DNA of 64,000 bases from Siderastrea radians (Eukaryota > Cnidaria > Anthozoa > Scleractinia > Rhizangiidae). Position numbers and translations under genes: made by a program. Below are positions 53,308 to 63,563 of this stretch, piece after piece. Position 1 is the stretch's first letter. The number at the start of each line of letters is the position of its first letter. Below the pieces are notes generated by a model. That model searched no databases. It had not been told where the DNA came from and saw nothing but the letters and a program-made list of their open reading frames with translations. The stretch lies in assembly GCA_964017195.1 (NCBI GenBank), contig OZ024897.1:8383951-8447950 (forward strand). The letters run 5' to 3'.

Positions 53308-56300
53308 GTAAATATTTAAAGCTAGATGAGAATAAAAAGAGTGACTGGTTTTTACTTGATTATCTTTGTACTTTTGTGCAAGCAACCATCCAATCAGAAT
53401 TAACCCTTTAAGGCCTAACAGTGGTGAAAATGAAATTTCTCTTTACGTAAATCGTGCTGTTTCAAACATTTCAAGGAAACAATCACCAAAGATAAGATGT
53501 ATTGATATTTAGACAAATTCTCCTTGCAAGTCCCATTCCAAATGTATGGAGAACAGTTAGGAGAATATGCATTTTCATATCAGGGCTTAAAGGGTTAAAG
53601 GGTAACTTCCAACAAACCAACTGAAGGGTTTTCTGACATATACTCCAGTAGACCATTTTCTGACAACACGAACAACTACCAGAATTCACTTCATTTTTGC
53701 TTTCCTCTCATTGCACCTAACAAACTATGTAATTCAAAACCCAACTGATGGTTTCATTTTTCACTACTGTCAATCATAATTATGTAGACAACCAATGAAC
53801 CGTGAAAAAACAGAAGCCGGCAAGGTGGATTAAAATCTTCCAATCCAAGCGCATGAACTTGACCTTTTGTCCCAGTTGAGCTCAACTTCTAAGGGCCGAT
53901 TTAGACAGTACGGTTTTTCCTTACAACTGTAGTACATCACGTCACGTCTAAAACACGAATCGTGTCGTCTAAATCAGACGTGCAACATCTTCACGACAGT
54001 TGCACACAACACAAAAAATGTCGTACGATTTTGAAACATGTTTTAAAACCCTACGACAGTCGTAGCCATCATCAGAATGTTAGAATGACGAGTTGTATAC
54101 GATCTTTGCTTGACACAAGCAGGGCGCGCTACACAAGTCGCATACGACAGTCGTAAGCAAAAGTCATGCTGTCTAAATCGTCGATAAAGGCCCACTACAG
54201 TGATTGTTTGGAGTGAAAAACATGACCATCTGTTGCGCCTTGAACTTCAGAGTAAGCATGAGATAACAACAGCCCTAACATGCATCAAAAAGCATCAAAT
54301 GGAAGGAATCTGGTAGCTGTTGTAAAATAAAGCTGTATATAATACCTGTTGTGACTGGATAGTTGCCACCACGAAAGTATGGAAATTGACCCTATAAGCC
54401 CTAAGATCAATGGGTGATTCCAGAAAATATCCATACCCTACCACGGGCGGCATCTTCATCTGGACCCCTCCTTGCCTTAGGAAATTCCAAAATGCTCAAC
54501 CCCCCCTTACCCTCGGAATTCCAAACCGTCCTACCCCTCCATGCCTTCGGAATTCCGTAATCATTCAAACCCCCCTTAGGAATTGTCGCTTTTTTCTTCC
54601 AACTGATTTGAAAAGCCCTCTCTATATTCCAAACATCTTTATTAAACGGAAATTAATCCTTTCGCTCCCTCCGAAAGAAAAAACGTACATTCAGCACAAT
54701 AAACAATCAACGTTGCGTAATAACAAACAGCGGCCGACTGAGTGATATTTTACATTGTAACCTTCCACGGCAAAACGTACACTGCCGATAATCCGTTAAA
54801 CATTAGAAAACTCAAACGGCTTTTAAGTCATTCCAACGCTTGGTCCAATGTTTAAACGTGTGTCTATAATTTTTGGTGTCGAGGGTTGCCGTGAATAATT
54901 TGTGTGCCGAGTGCGACGTAAAATTTTAACAACAAAGCTAAAATTTTCAGAATTGAATTTGGAAATTCATAATTGCGTTTGCCAGACTCAAACCTGCCGT
55001 TAAAAGCGAAACTGTTGAATGCAACCTATTCTAAAAATCGAACGTTATGATGTTAGGAAAAGAATTAGAGTAAAATAGCAAGCTTTTTTTTCCTGCAATT
55101 ATTTTTAGTTCAGTGAACGCAATTTGCATTCTGTACTGCGGCCTCAAATAAATTGCGGGAGAACAAATCAAACTTTTTCCCCGCACTTTATCCATCGGTT
55201 AAAATTAAAATAGTAAATGAAACTCACATTGAAATTCAAAGTCAATGACAACTTTAAAAGAATTTGTACAAAATACTGAATGTAGTCTGATCAAACGCGT
55301 GAAATCTGACCTTTTCAATGAACGTCGCATGGTATGTAACGCAACAATTTAGCATGTGTCTCGATGATATCTGCTTTAATATAGGGGCTGAAAACCCTTT
55401 GCTGGGATCTACAGTATTGAATTCGAGCAAAACAATCGAAGAAAAGCCTACGATCGCTTTTGTGACCGATCTACTGGAAAGTGAACAGCTTTCAGCCGTC
55501 ATGTTAGCATAAACATTTTATTGACCATGACCATTGAAATGTGTCTCCGGCGTGTTGATTGAGTTGAACGTGTCTCGTGTTTACGAGTGAATCATCGTCC
55601 TTAGATAAGTCGTTTTTGACGAGTTTTTTTGAAGAGACAACTACAACAAACCGGAAGTTACTCTCCTGAAAATCCCGTATGCCTTCGGAATTCCAGTCCA
55701 ATGAACCCCCCCATGTCCTCGGAATTCCAGTCAACGTAACCCACCCTCCCCTTCGGAATTCCAGTCGACGTAACCCCCCCGCCCCTTCGGAATTCCGAGA
55801 TGCCGCCCGTGGTATGGGTATGGATATTTTCTGGAACCACCCAATGCTTATATTCTCCTCATTAGCCAACATGTATTTCCTATGGTATTTCCTTGGAGAA
55901 TTTGTGAAAACATCAACACGGTGATCATTTCCTTCATTGTCATGCCATGTATGTTGATCATGCAGTCACACTGTAAGGAGAAGTTAAATTCATGCTATAA
56001 GTGATTCCCTATCAGTTTTCAAGCTGACCGTCACTGCCTTACCCCAGTTGCTCACTCCTTGCCCCCAGTCACTCCTCTCAGAAGTTATGCTTACCCTCGC
56101 ATTGTTCTTGCTACCAAGCTCCCTGATGTTTTTTTTATATTATTACTATTTTGCACTCTCTGTTAGAATGAAAGATTTTGTTAACCCTTTTAAGCCCCAA
56201 TATCAACATGCATGTTCTCCTCAGTGTTCTCCATATAATTCTTTTGATACTAGTTAGGAGAATTTGATTAAACATCAAGACATTACATCTTTGGTGATCA

Positions 56301-58618
56301 TCATCTTTATTCTCATGTCCTATTTGTTTGATCAAGTAATGATACTGTAAGGAGAAATTAGATGCTTGTCGCTATTTGAGCTTCAAGGGTTAAGAAAACA
56401 CCGACAGCTAGGTTGGTTTCAAGTAGCCTGTAGCGGGGGGGGGGGATGGGGGGGACAGGGGGGTACACACTTTCTACTTCCCATTCCGGTCAATCCCGGT
56501 TCCTGCCCAATTTTTGGTTGCCTCCCCTCTATTTGCTCCATTTTCGTCACAAAATGTTATGCAATTTTGTTTTATTTTTTCCTGTTTCTCCTGCTTCCTG
56601 TCACCTTGGGAATTCTACTTTCTGTCCCCTCTTTTCCCACTTTCCATACTTTTTCTGTCCCCTTTTCTTCAGGATTCCTCCCCCATCCCTCCCCAACTAC
56701 TAGCCCGCACTGTCCACAAGAGAAGGAAGGGAGTGGTTTTTTGTTCACTTCCTATCCTATTGGGTGAAAATCTTAACCTTTTTCAAAGCAGAATGTATGA
56801 TTCTCCAAATCTTGCTTCAAACCTAAACCATGACCTCTTTTCAGTCCCAACTGTTGTTTGAATCTTAATCATATCTATTAAAAATATGCAAATACAGCCC
56901 TGTCAAGATGTGCCAGCAGCTGGCAATTTTGCTGTCTACAGGCAATCATTTGCCACTTGCTTGACTCTGGGGTTCCTGTGGAACCTCCTAGCGGACCCAG
57001 TCCCTGCTGTCTACTTCTTCTGCTATGTTGCCTGCTACTACAAATCATTTTGACAGGGCTGCAAACTCTTGCAAGCTTAATGTCGAGTCTCAGCTAGCAA
57101 GAAGCTTTTACTGAGCATTACTGAAGTGCATATGATTGAATTCCTTTTTTTTTTTGTACAATGTAGGAAGTATTCTCTTGAACGAATCTTAAATGTGGAA
57201 GAAAACCATGATCAAGGAACAGGAGACAGGTATTTGGTGGAAATGGAACTAAAAAAAATATCAAGTGGAAAGTCTGCAAGATTCTCTGAATATGTGTACA
57301 GACCATGGGGTGCAAAAACCCTCTGTACCCCTGTGGGCGTGGCATGGAACAAGAGTGCTGTCATCAATATTTTACTTACAACTGGAAATAACCAGGGACG
57401 GTGGATTGTCCATTTCCTTGACAATATGGCAAAAATTTACAACAGAACAAAGGATTTCAATTTTAATGTCATTATCACTGATTTTGATAGCAAAGACATT
57501 GATCTAAAGAGTGCACTAAAGAAGGCTTCAATTCCAAGTTACCAGTACGCAAAAATCAAGGACAAGTTTTCAAGGGCTTTGGGGTTGCAACTAGCTGCTG
57601 AAATGGTCAAAACTCCCAACTCAATTCTGTTTGCAATGGATCTACACCTTGATATTCCTTATCACTTCCTGGATGATGTCAGAAAGGTTTGTAAATACTA
57701 TGCTCCCTATAAGCAGCTCCCTATAAGTGATATTACTTATCACTTCCTGGATGATGTCAGAAAGGTTTGTAAATACTATGCTCCCTATAAGCAGTGCTCC
57801 AATTTTGACCATTAAAAGGGACTCGTTCAGATGATCGTGATGCTCAGCAAAAAAATAATGAATAAATAAAAATAAAATGACTGTTATTACATCAAGTAAA
57901 AACTTGTGAGTCCCAGACCAACCTCAAGATGTGCAGAACATATGCACAGCAATTTTTCAATAGTGGTGTTGGCCCTGACTCGTCCCCAGTCGTCTTCATG
58001 TTGTGCGACTTGCACGGCATGGGAGTGCGAGAAGTGATAGCAAGCACACCCGGCGCTCCCGTGCTGTGTGCATTGCACAACATGAAGACAACTGGGGACG
58101 AGTCAGGGTGTTGGCCAATATTAGAGAAAATGTAATAACCTGCTTTACCTTGTGTCTTATTTTTGCTATTTTCTTTATATTTTCTACAGCACTGTGTTCA
58201 ACACAAGATAGCCTACAGTCCTTTTCTCATTCGCTTGTCTTGCGGAGCCACAGCCCATCGGCCCTTAGGCTACTGGGAGATTCATGGCTTAGGCTTGATG
58301 GGCATGTACAAGAGTGACTGGGACAGAGTCGGAGGAATGAACATCGAAGAATACAAGACAAAGTGGGGTGGAGAGGATTGGGAGATGAGCGATCGCATTT
58401 TGGAATCTGGGATGGAAATAGAAGTACTTAAGATGATGCATTTTGTTCATTATTTCCACTCAAAGAAAGGAATGTGGACTGATAGTAAGAAAACCACTTC
58501 AGTTGACATCTTGAAAACAAATGGCATTAACTCCCAAAGCCCTAGCATCGTTATACAAATTCTGGTTACCGGTTTCCATATAGTTTGTTGGGTACTAGTA
58601 GGGAGAACTTGTTATTAA
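52244..58618 (+). CDS. Beta-1,4-N-acetylgalactosaminyltransferase 3/4-like (PA14 + CHGN domains)
   Basis: Three exons, 52244-53307, 57167-57686 and 58190-58618, join in phase (2, then 0) to give 670 residues. It is a Golgi type II membrane enzyme: MMRWRRRKK, then a membrane anchor at about 10-26, a PA14 domain at about 60-205 (FGFLSPKETGKYNFYVASSG, ERYYVEILHKNG), and a C-terminal chondroitin GalNAc-transferase-type domain from about 356. Catalytic landmarks are DFDS (460-463), the metal-binding DLH (513-515), GYWEIHGLGLMGMYKSDWDR, GGEDWE (588-593) and YFHSKKGMW. Family members B4GALNT3/4 make the LacdiNAc unit GalNAc-beta1,4-GlcNAc on glycoproteins. Human proteins are near 1000 residues; this one has a shorter middle. 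Residues from about 641 to the stop come from a MITE. Confidence in the family is high, the exact C-terminus uncertain. Confidence 0.93.
53400..53598. mobile_element. Palindromic MITE (TTAACCCTTTAAGCCC family), copy 6, reverse orientation
   Basis: It begins TTAACCCTTTAAGGCC and ends GGGCTTAAAGGGTTAA. The inner GTGAAAATGAAATTTCTCTT and GGAGAATATGCATTTTCATA are the reverse of other copies. Located 90 bp into intron 1. Confidence 0.85.
53892..54192. mobile_element. MITE with GGGCCGATTTAGACAG termini
   Basis: AAGGGCCGATTTAGACAGTA at the left and, in complement, GGGCCTTTATCGACGATTTAGACAGCATG at the right. The inner ACGACAGTCGTA palindrome is repeated. No coding. Confidence 0.78.
54412..55848. mobile_element. 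1.4-kb element with TTCCAGAAAATATCCATACC terminal inverted repeats, copy 3
   Basis: Left GGTGATTCCAGAAAATATCC...GGGCGGCATC (54412-54460) and right GATGCCGCCCGTGGTATGGG...GGAACCACC (55798-55846) are inverted; CAAT on both sides could be the target duplication. Both arms also hold CGGAATTCC-containing short tandem repeats in opposite orientation. The centre (54620-55640) is unique, and I see no transposase. Confidence 0.8.
55849..55990. mobile_element. Truncated copy of the TTAACCCTTTAAGCCC MITE family
   Basis: TATATTCTCCTCATTAGCCA, GGAGAATTTGTGAAAACATC and GTGATCATTTCCTTCATTG match the family interior. Both termini are missing. Confidence 0.55.
56181..56393. mobile_element. Palindromic MITE (TTAACCCTTTAAGCCC family), copy 7
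   Basis: Ends TTAACCCTTTTAAGCCCC and GAGCTTCAAGGGTTAA with family interior ATGCATGTTCTCCTCAGTGT and ACATCTTTGGTGATCATC. Lies in intron 1 of the glycosyltransferase. Confidence 0.82.
56420..56720. repeat. C/T-rich interspersed repeat, related to 43380-43680
   Basis: CCGGTCAATCCCGGTTCCTG, TTTTTGGTTGCCTCCCCTC and GGGAATTCTACTTTCTGTCC parallel CCGGTAACCTTTAATCCCTG, TTTTTGTTGGCTCCTCCC and GGGAATCCCACTTCCTG at 43460-43570. Each is flanked by a G or C homopolymer. Class unknown. Confidence 0.5.
57167..57686 (+). CDS. B4GALNT3/4-like exon 2 (first half of catalytic domain)
   Basis: The acceptor is a run of ten T before GTACAATGTAG|G. It encodes KYSLERILNVEE...RFSEYVYRPWG...QGRWIVHFLDNM...FNVIITDFDS...FAMDLHLDIPYHFLDDVRK. 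The donor AAAG|GTTTGT at 57686/57687 is repeated exactly 78 bp downstream (57764/57765) by a tandem duplication; use of the second adds 26 residues in frame. Confidence 0.92.
57657..57796 (+). repeat. 78-bp tandem duplication spanning the exon 2 splice donor
   Basis: TATCACTTCCTGGATGATGT, AGAAAGGTTTGTAAATACTA and TGCTCCCTATAAGCAG occur twice, 78 bp apart, with almost no difference. The duplicated unit holds the last 10 codons of the exon, the donor and the start of the intron. Confidence 0.93.
57955..58118. mobile_element. 160-bp hairpin MITE in glycosyltransferase intron 2
   Basis: Left GGTGTTGGCCCTGACTCGTC and CCCAGTCGTCTTCATGTTGT are mirrored by ACAACATGAAGACAACTGGG and GACGAGTCAGGGTGTTGGCC. 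The inner GCATGGGAGTGCGAG/GCTCCCGTGCTG also pairs. It ends 70 bp before the exon 3 acceptor. Confidence 0.85.
58190..58618 (+). CDS. B4GALNT3/4-like exon 3 (catalytic C-terminal half)
   Basis: Acceptor TTTTCTACAG|CACTGT. It encodes HCVQHKIAYSPFLIRLSCG...GYWEIHGLGLMGMYKSDWDRVGGMN...WGGEDWEMSDRILESG...HYFHSKKGMWTDSK. Conserved sequence ends near residue 628. From 58527 the DNA is a MITE, whose reading frame adds about 30 hydrophobic residues (SPSIVIQILVTGFHIVCWVL) and the stop. Confidence 0.88.
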   Translation, partial: HCVQHKIAYSPFLIRLSCGATAHRPLGYWEIHGLGLMGMYKSDWDRVGGMNIEEYKTKWGGEDWEMSDRILESGMEIEVLKMMHFVHYFHSKKGMWTDSKKTTSVDILKTNGINSQSPSIVIQILVTGFHIVCWVLVGRTCY

Positions 58619-58746
58619 ACATCAAGACAGTTCTCCCTTGGTGATCAATTTTTTTTGTTAATTCTCATGACCTGTATATGTGTTTTGATGCACTGACTTG
58701 ATGAGGAGAAATTTGATGCTGATCACTACTGGGGCTTAAAGAGTTA
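58527..58746. mobile_element. Palindromic MITE (TTAACCCTTTAAGCCC family), copy 8, overlapping the glycosyltransferase stop
   Basis: Ends TTAACTCCCAAAGCCC and GGGGCTTAAAGAGTTAA. The interior ATACAAATTCTGGTTACCGG, ACATCAAGACAGTTCTCC and TTGATGAGGAGAAATTTGATGC follow the family. The first 92 bp are in frame with exon 3. Confidence 0.85.
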
Positions 58747-59175
58747 ACCCTTTGCTTCCAAGGAAGTGATTATTCTGCACTCAGTTGAGGTAGTAAGACT
58801 TCTTATTTTTTCATACATGAACTGAAAATCCCTATTCGTTGCATTTTTCAAGGTAAATAATGTAAAAAAAAGAATGGAACAAAGTTTGAACCCTGAGGTC
58901 GATGGCTTTCTAGTGCAGAATTTATACCCACTGTACCACCAATGACAGCTGCTGCAATCCCTAACTTTTAAAATAGATACACTCACTAACTGTACGCTGT
59001 CCGCAATGTCAAAAGACTGAACTGCACGTTGCAATTAACAATATCTTAGGAAACTAGTATCAAGTTATCGGTTTGAAGAATAATAAAATACAATGAAATA
59101 AAAAGAAAAGATTAAAAACAGCCTCAAAACATAATAAACATGGAGTAATTTTTTTTTCCAGTTAACCTGTCAATA

Positions 59176-59394
59176 TAGACGTCAACGTCTTAGTTTTAAA
59201 GACGGACGATTCCAGGCGGAAAGTGATCAGAAATCTTTCCGCCTTCAAGGACCCAACGGTACCATCACTTAAGGCTGTTAATTTTGAAAACTCACTAGTA
59301 GCTCACAGATCACTTTTCAAGCAGCAAATGACGTTTTCTGCTCGTCATTTACCACGAAATCTGCTAAAACCAACATTGATTGCAATATGGAAAG
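59176..59394 (+). CDS. Exon-like open frame of unknown family, unit 1
   Basis: The frame from an AG at 59174-59175 runs VNVLVLKTDDSRRKVIRNLS...FKDPTVPSLKAVNFENSL...PRNLLKPTLIAIWK to a strong donor, AAA|GTAAGT, at 59394/59395. The same frame is open in the copies at 60768-60986 and 61596-61814. I do not recognise the family and found no partner exon. It could be one exon of a gene partly outside the window, or open by chance and multiplied by recent duplication. Confidence 0.4.
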
Positions 59395-60392
59395 TAAGTA
59401 TTTTTCTTTTCAAGTAAGGGCCGATGTTTGATTTCGGGCATGCGCACCGTTCAAAATTTTGAGATAGTTTTTGAACGGCAAGAACAGGAACCAGAACAAC
59501 TTTTCCATTTTTCGTGCTCACTCCCGTTGCTTTTGTTTTACTTCAGTTTTGCTTAAGTTTGTGCCAAAAGAACACCATCTCATGATATTTAGTTTGTCCT
59601 TGAGAAACTGGAACAAACTACATTAATTTTGTGTTCAGAATAAACCTTGAAAAGCCCTTGAATTCGTGCTAGAAGAAAGGCTGTAAACCCCATAGAGGTT
59701 TTTATTTGGCCGCTCCCGCATTTTACAGAGAACCAATGTCAAAAGGAACCCGCTAGGTCGGTCAGTGGTAAAAACAAGATACATGATTAGGCTGACTTCA
59801 GGCTCTGACTGATGAACATCACGCCAGAAAAAAAAAGAACACCAACCTTTCTCTTTGCCGAAATGTACAACTGTATCTTGAAGGAGCGAGTAAGCTTGTT
59901 AACAGTTGCGCAGAAACGAGAGGTAATTTAGCCAGGTCAGATAGGATTTTGTTAAGTCAGTCTTGTACTTTAACATTTTGATGTCTTAACATCAACACTG
60001 CAACGTTAACCAACCTCCGCGAGCTGAAGCAGTGGCTTTTTTGCAAACGTCCTTTAGCTTGGCAGTCCGCGGGCTAACCGTTCCGGCACCGAGCAGGGTG
60101 ATTTTCCCAAACTGCCAGTAAGCCATAGCCGTTTTCGTGTTTGTCGACTTTGAAGGCTTGTGGAATGTTTTTGATTGCCCCCACTTTTTGGAATAAAAAA
60201 CACCACTGGAATCCCTCTATATTTTGAAAAAAGGCAATGTGTCAACTGCTTCTAAGTTTCCAACTTCGTGGGAGCGTGCTCTGTTGTATTTCGGCCCATT
60301 TAAACTGAATTAACCTAGTACGCACTCTCAATCAGTGCATCAAATTTTCAAAAACAATTGACACCTACCATTTTTCCCAATATACTAACAAA

Positions 60393-60660
60393 AGCGGAGG
60401 TGGTCGAGTGGTGAAAGGCGCGCGACACCAGAGCGAAGGGTCGTAGGTTCGAGTCCACACTTTATAGGGGTTATTCTAATATGGCTTGGGGGTCGAATAA
60501 CCTCTCCCCGGGTGTAGATGAGGGCCTGCGACCTAGGAATTACTCTCCATCTGGCCTGGGAGCCGAGTAATTCCTCCCCATATTTTTCGTTTTTTTTTCT
60601 TCTTTTTTTTGATTAGTTTCCTTTTCTAATGAATGAATGAATAAATGAATGAATGAAATT
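60393..60660 (+). mobile_element. tRNA-derived SINE with (GAAT)n tail, unit 1
   Basis: The head GCGGAGGTGGTCGAGTGGTG holds an A-box (TGGTCGAGTGG), and GGTTCGAGTCC is the B-box. A body with GGGGGTCGAATAACCTCTCC and GCCTGGGAGCCGAGTAATTC follows, then GAATGAATGAATAAATGAAT. The head resembles a class II (Ser/Leu-type) tRNA. The cloverleaf is imperfect, so it is not a working tRNA gene. Confidence 0.78.
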
Positions 60661-60767
60661 TTGACCGAAGAATAATAAAATACAATGAAATAAAAAGAAA
60701 AGATTAAAAACAGCCTCAAAACATAATAAACATGGAGTAATTTTTTTTTCCAATTGACCTGTCAATA

Positions 60768-60986
60768 TAGACGTCAACGTCTTAGTTCTAAAGACGGACG
60801 ATTCCAGGCGGAAAGTGATCAGAAATCTTTCCGCCTTCAAGGACCCAACGGTACCATCACTTAAGGCTGTTAATTTTGAAAACTCACTAGTAGCTCACAG
60901 ATCACTTTTCAAGCAGCAAATGACGTTTTCTGCTCGTCATTTACCACGAAATCTGCTAAAACCAACATTGATTGCAATATGGAAAG
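60768..60986 (+). CDS. Exon-like open frame of unknown family, unit 2
   Basis: It encodes the same residues as unit 1 from VIRNLSAFKD to TLIAIWK and keeps the AAA|GTAAGT donor. Confidence 0.38.
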
Positions 60987-61221
60987 TAAGTATTTTTCTT
61001 TTCAAGTAAGGGCCGATGTTTGATTTCGGGCATGCGCACCGTTCAAAATTTTGAGATAGTTTTTGAACGGCAAGAACAGGAACCAGAACAACTTTTCCAT
61101 TTTTCGTGCTCTGTTGTATTTCGGCCCATTTAAACTGAATTAACCTAGTACGCACTCTCAATCAGTGCATCAAATTTTCAAAAACAATTGACACCTACCA
61201 TTTTTCCCAATATACTAACAA

Positions 61222-61490
61222 AAGCGGAGGTGGTCGAGTGGTGAAAGGCGCGCGACACCAGAGTGAAGGGTCGTAGGTTCGAGTCCACACTTTATAGGGG
61301 TTATTCTAATATGGCTTGGGGGTCGAACAACCTCTCCCTGGGTGTAGATGAGGGCCTGCGACCTAGGAATTACTCTCCATCTGGCCTGGGAGCCGAGTAA
61401 TTCCTCCCCTTATTTTACGTTCTTTTTTTTTTTTTTTGATTAGTTTCCTTTTGTAATGAATGAATGAATAAATGAATGAACGAAATTTTG
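61222..61490 (+). mobile_element. tRNA-derived SINE, unit 2
   Basis: Same head (GGTGGTCGAGTGG, GGTTCGAGTCC), body and GAATGAATGAATAAATGAAT tail as the copy at 60393-60660, with scattered substitutions. Confidence 0.76.
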
Positions 61491-61595
61491 ACCGAAGAAT
61501 AATAAAATACAATGAAATAAAAAGAAAAGATTAAAAACAGCCTCAAAACATAATAAACATGGAGTAATTTTTTTTTTCCAATTGACTTGTCAATA

Positions 61596-61814
61596 TAGAC
61601 GTCAACGTCTTAGTTTTAAAGTCGGACAATTCCAGGCGGAAAGTGATCAGAAATCTTTCCGCCTTCAAGGACCCAACGGTACCATCACTTAAGGCTGTTA
61701 ATTTTGAAAACTCACTAGTAGCTCACGGATCACTTTTCAAGCAGCAAATGACATCTTCTGCTCCTCATTTACCACGAAATCTGATAAAACCAACGTTGAT
61801 AGCAATATGGAAAG
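61596..61814 (+). CDS. Exon-like open frame of unknown family, unit 3
   Basis: The frame is intact, but the protein differs from units 1-2 by AHG for AHR, TSS for TFS, APH for ARH and LIK for LLK. The donor is kept. The changes are mostly replacements, which argues against strong selection. Confidence 0.35.
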
Positions 61815-62091
61815 TAAGTATTTTTCTTTTCAATTAAGGGCCGATGTTTGATTTTGGGCCTGTGAACGGCAAGAACAGGAACCAGAACAACTTTTCCATT
61901 TTTCGTGCTCACTCCCGTTGCTTTTGTTTTACTTCATTTTTGCTTAAGTTTGTGCCAAAAGAACACCGTGCTCTGTTATATTTGGGCCTACTTAAACTGG
62001 ATTAACCTAGTACGCATTCTCAATGAGTGCATCAAAATTTCAAAAACAATTGACACCTACCTGTTTTCTTAGTATAACAACAAAAGTGGAG

Positions 62092-62215
62092 GTGGTCGCG
62101 TGGGTGAAAGGCGCGAGACACCAGAGCGAAGAGTCGTAGGTTCGAGTCCACACTTTATAGGGGTTATTCTAATATGGCTTGGGGGTCGAATAACCTCTCC
62201 CCGGGTGTAGATGAG
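62092..62215 (+). mobile_element. Truncated tRNA-derived SINE, unit 3
   Basis: The head GGAGGTGGTCGCGTGGGTGA and B-box GGTTCGAGTCC are present, but the copy stops after GGGTGTAGATGAG, without the tail. Confidence 0.7.
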
Positions 62216-62737
62216 ATCGTCACGATAAAATGGGAAAACTTTCATTAATTTTTGCCCTCAAAATGGTTCCTGTGACTCTTTTTTACTACATCCTTTAAAA
62301 GTTTGATGTTTTTAGTTTTCAAAGCCGATGTATCCTACTACAATTTAAAGTGAAAAATTTTCAAACACTCGACACAGTTTTATGAGTAGGGTAGACTGGT
62401 ATCCAAGATCTAGATTTAATACATTTGCCAATTTTCGGACGAGCGATGCTCGTAAAGAACTTTAAATTTTCCCCTCTTTACCCAAACTGATTTCGGCGAG
62501 TGGAAAGAAAAATCGGTCCGTAATAGTTAGGTAACTCGTGTACAGAATTTGTTTTTAAATTATTAAGTCACGATTAAGTGGTTGTCACATCTTAAAAGAT
62601 AATCAAAAAAGCAAAATGATTCTTACGGAAGAAAAACGGCAGAAGCTTAACCAGCGATCAGGCTCTATTTTCATTTCGCTTGGTAAACCATTCCCACCGG
62701 AAAACCCGATCCGCGAAACAAGCGAGCGATCCACGTA
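62216..62737. other. Intergenic DNA, no gene seen
   Basis: No open frame, repeat or motif that I can name. Confidence 0.45.
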
Positions 62738-63279
62738 AAGGTCGGTACACACGACGGGACTAGTCCCTGCGACTGGTCACTGCGACTAGTCCCGGGGACC
62801 AAGTCCCTTCGTCTGCACTACCCATTCTGGTCAAAAAATGTTGTCGCATTGGTCCCTGCGAGTTTGAATTCGTGGAACCACTGCGACCAAATGAAAAAAT
62901 TTCATCGGATCTTTTACTTTTTTTCCAGTTGACCTTGTCTGTATTGGGAGTCTTGATCGAGCAGTTGTCTTTTTACGCTTCTGTACCAGCAATATAGGAC
63001 ATTGGAGAAAAAACTTTATCGAATTGCAAATGACAAACACTGATAGACTGCACGAGGTATGAACCGGTTTGTAGTTGAATTATTTTAATATTCTGTGGTT
63101 AATCTAGTAAATTCGGTTTCACTGTCGTGGATCGCTTTATTTTTTGTCTCCACATTTCGGCGAATTTCAGTTAACTAAATTTAAACCCTTCAAGGGACTT
63201 GTCCCCGCAACTATTTCCTTCGTGTACACACTACAGGGGACCAGTCGCAGGGACTAGTCCCCTCGTGTGTGCCGACCTT
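62738..63279. mobile_element. MITE with AGGTCGGYACACACGA termini, probable 3-bp target duplication
   Basis: Left AAGGTCGGTACACACGACGG and GACTAGTCCCTGCGACTGG; right CCAGTCGCAGGGACTAGTCC and CCTCGTGTGTGCCGACCTT. TAA on each side fits a 3-bp duplication, as made by PIF/Harbinger elements. Subterminal GACTAGTCCC palindromes are repeated. Confidence 0.85.
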
Positions 63280-63282
63280 AAA

Positions 63283-63563
63283 GGCGCTGTTACACGAGGC
63301 AATATTCTCCTGCAACTTGCAACGCGATGATAACGAGAGCGTTGCGAAACAAGTTACAGAATACATGTTACACGGTGCAACTTATCTCGCTACGCTGCGA
63401 AAAGTAGACGACTAGTCTACGTTTCCTGCAACTCGCAACACAAGTTTTCGTTGCTAGACAAGTTGCCAAGAGGGGGTGTTACACGCACAATTTCGTCTAC
63501 AACTTGTCTCGCAAGAGCGTTGCGTTGCAAGTTGCAGGGAAAATTGCCTCAGGTAACAGCACC
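63283..63563. mobile_element. MITE with GGCGCTGTTACACGAGGCAA termini
   Basis: Left GGCGCTGTTACACGAGGCAA followed by CTGCAACTTGCAACGC; right GCGTTGCAAGTTGCAGGGAA then TTGCCTCAGGTAACAGCACC. The terminal repeats span about 43 bp. TGCAACTTG/CAAGTTGCA recurs inside. It starts 3 bp after the previous MITE. Confidence 0.83.

Larger units (their letters stand above)
59078..62215 (+). repeat. Tandem triplication of a composite unit
   Basis: Three units begin with GAATAATAAAATACAATGAA at about 59080, 60667 and 61497. The first is about 1590 bp; the second is shorter (about 830 bp), lacking 59512-60275, and the third (about 720 bp) has a different internal deletion. Each has an exon-like open frame, then a tRNA-like SINE. 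Units 1 and 2 are almost identical where they align; unit 3 is more diverged. Confidence 0.9.

Noticed and set aside
60393..60470. Functional tRNA-Ser/Leu gene
   Set aside because: A and B boxes are present but the arms do not pair well, and it repeats three times as part of a SINE.
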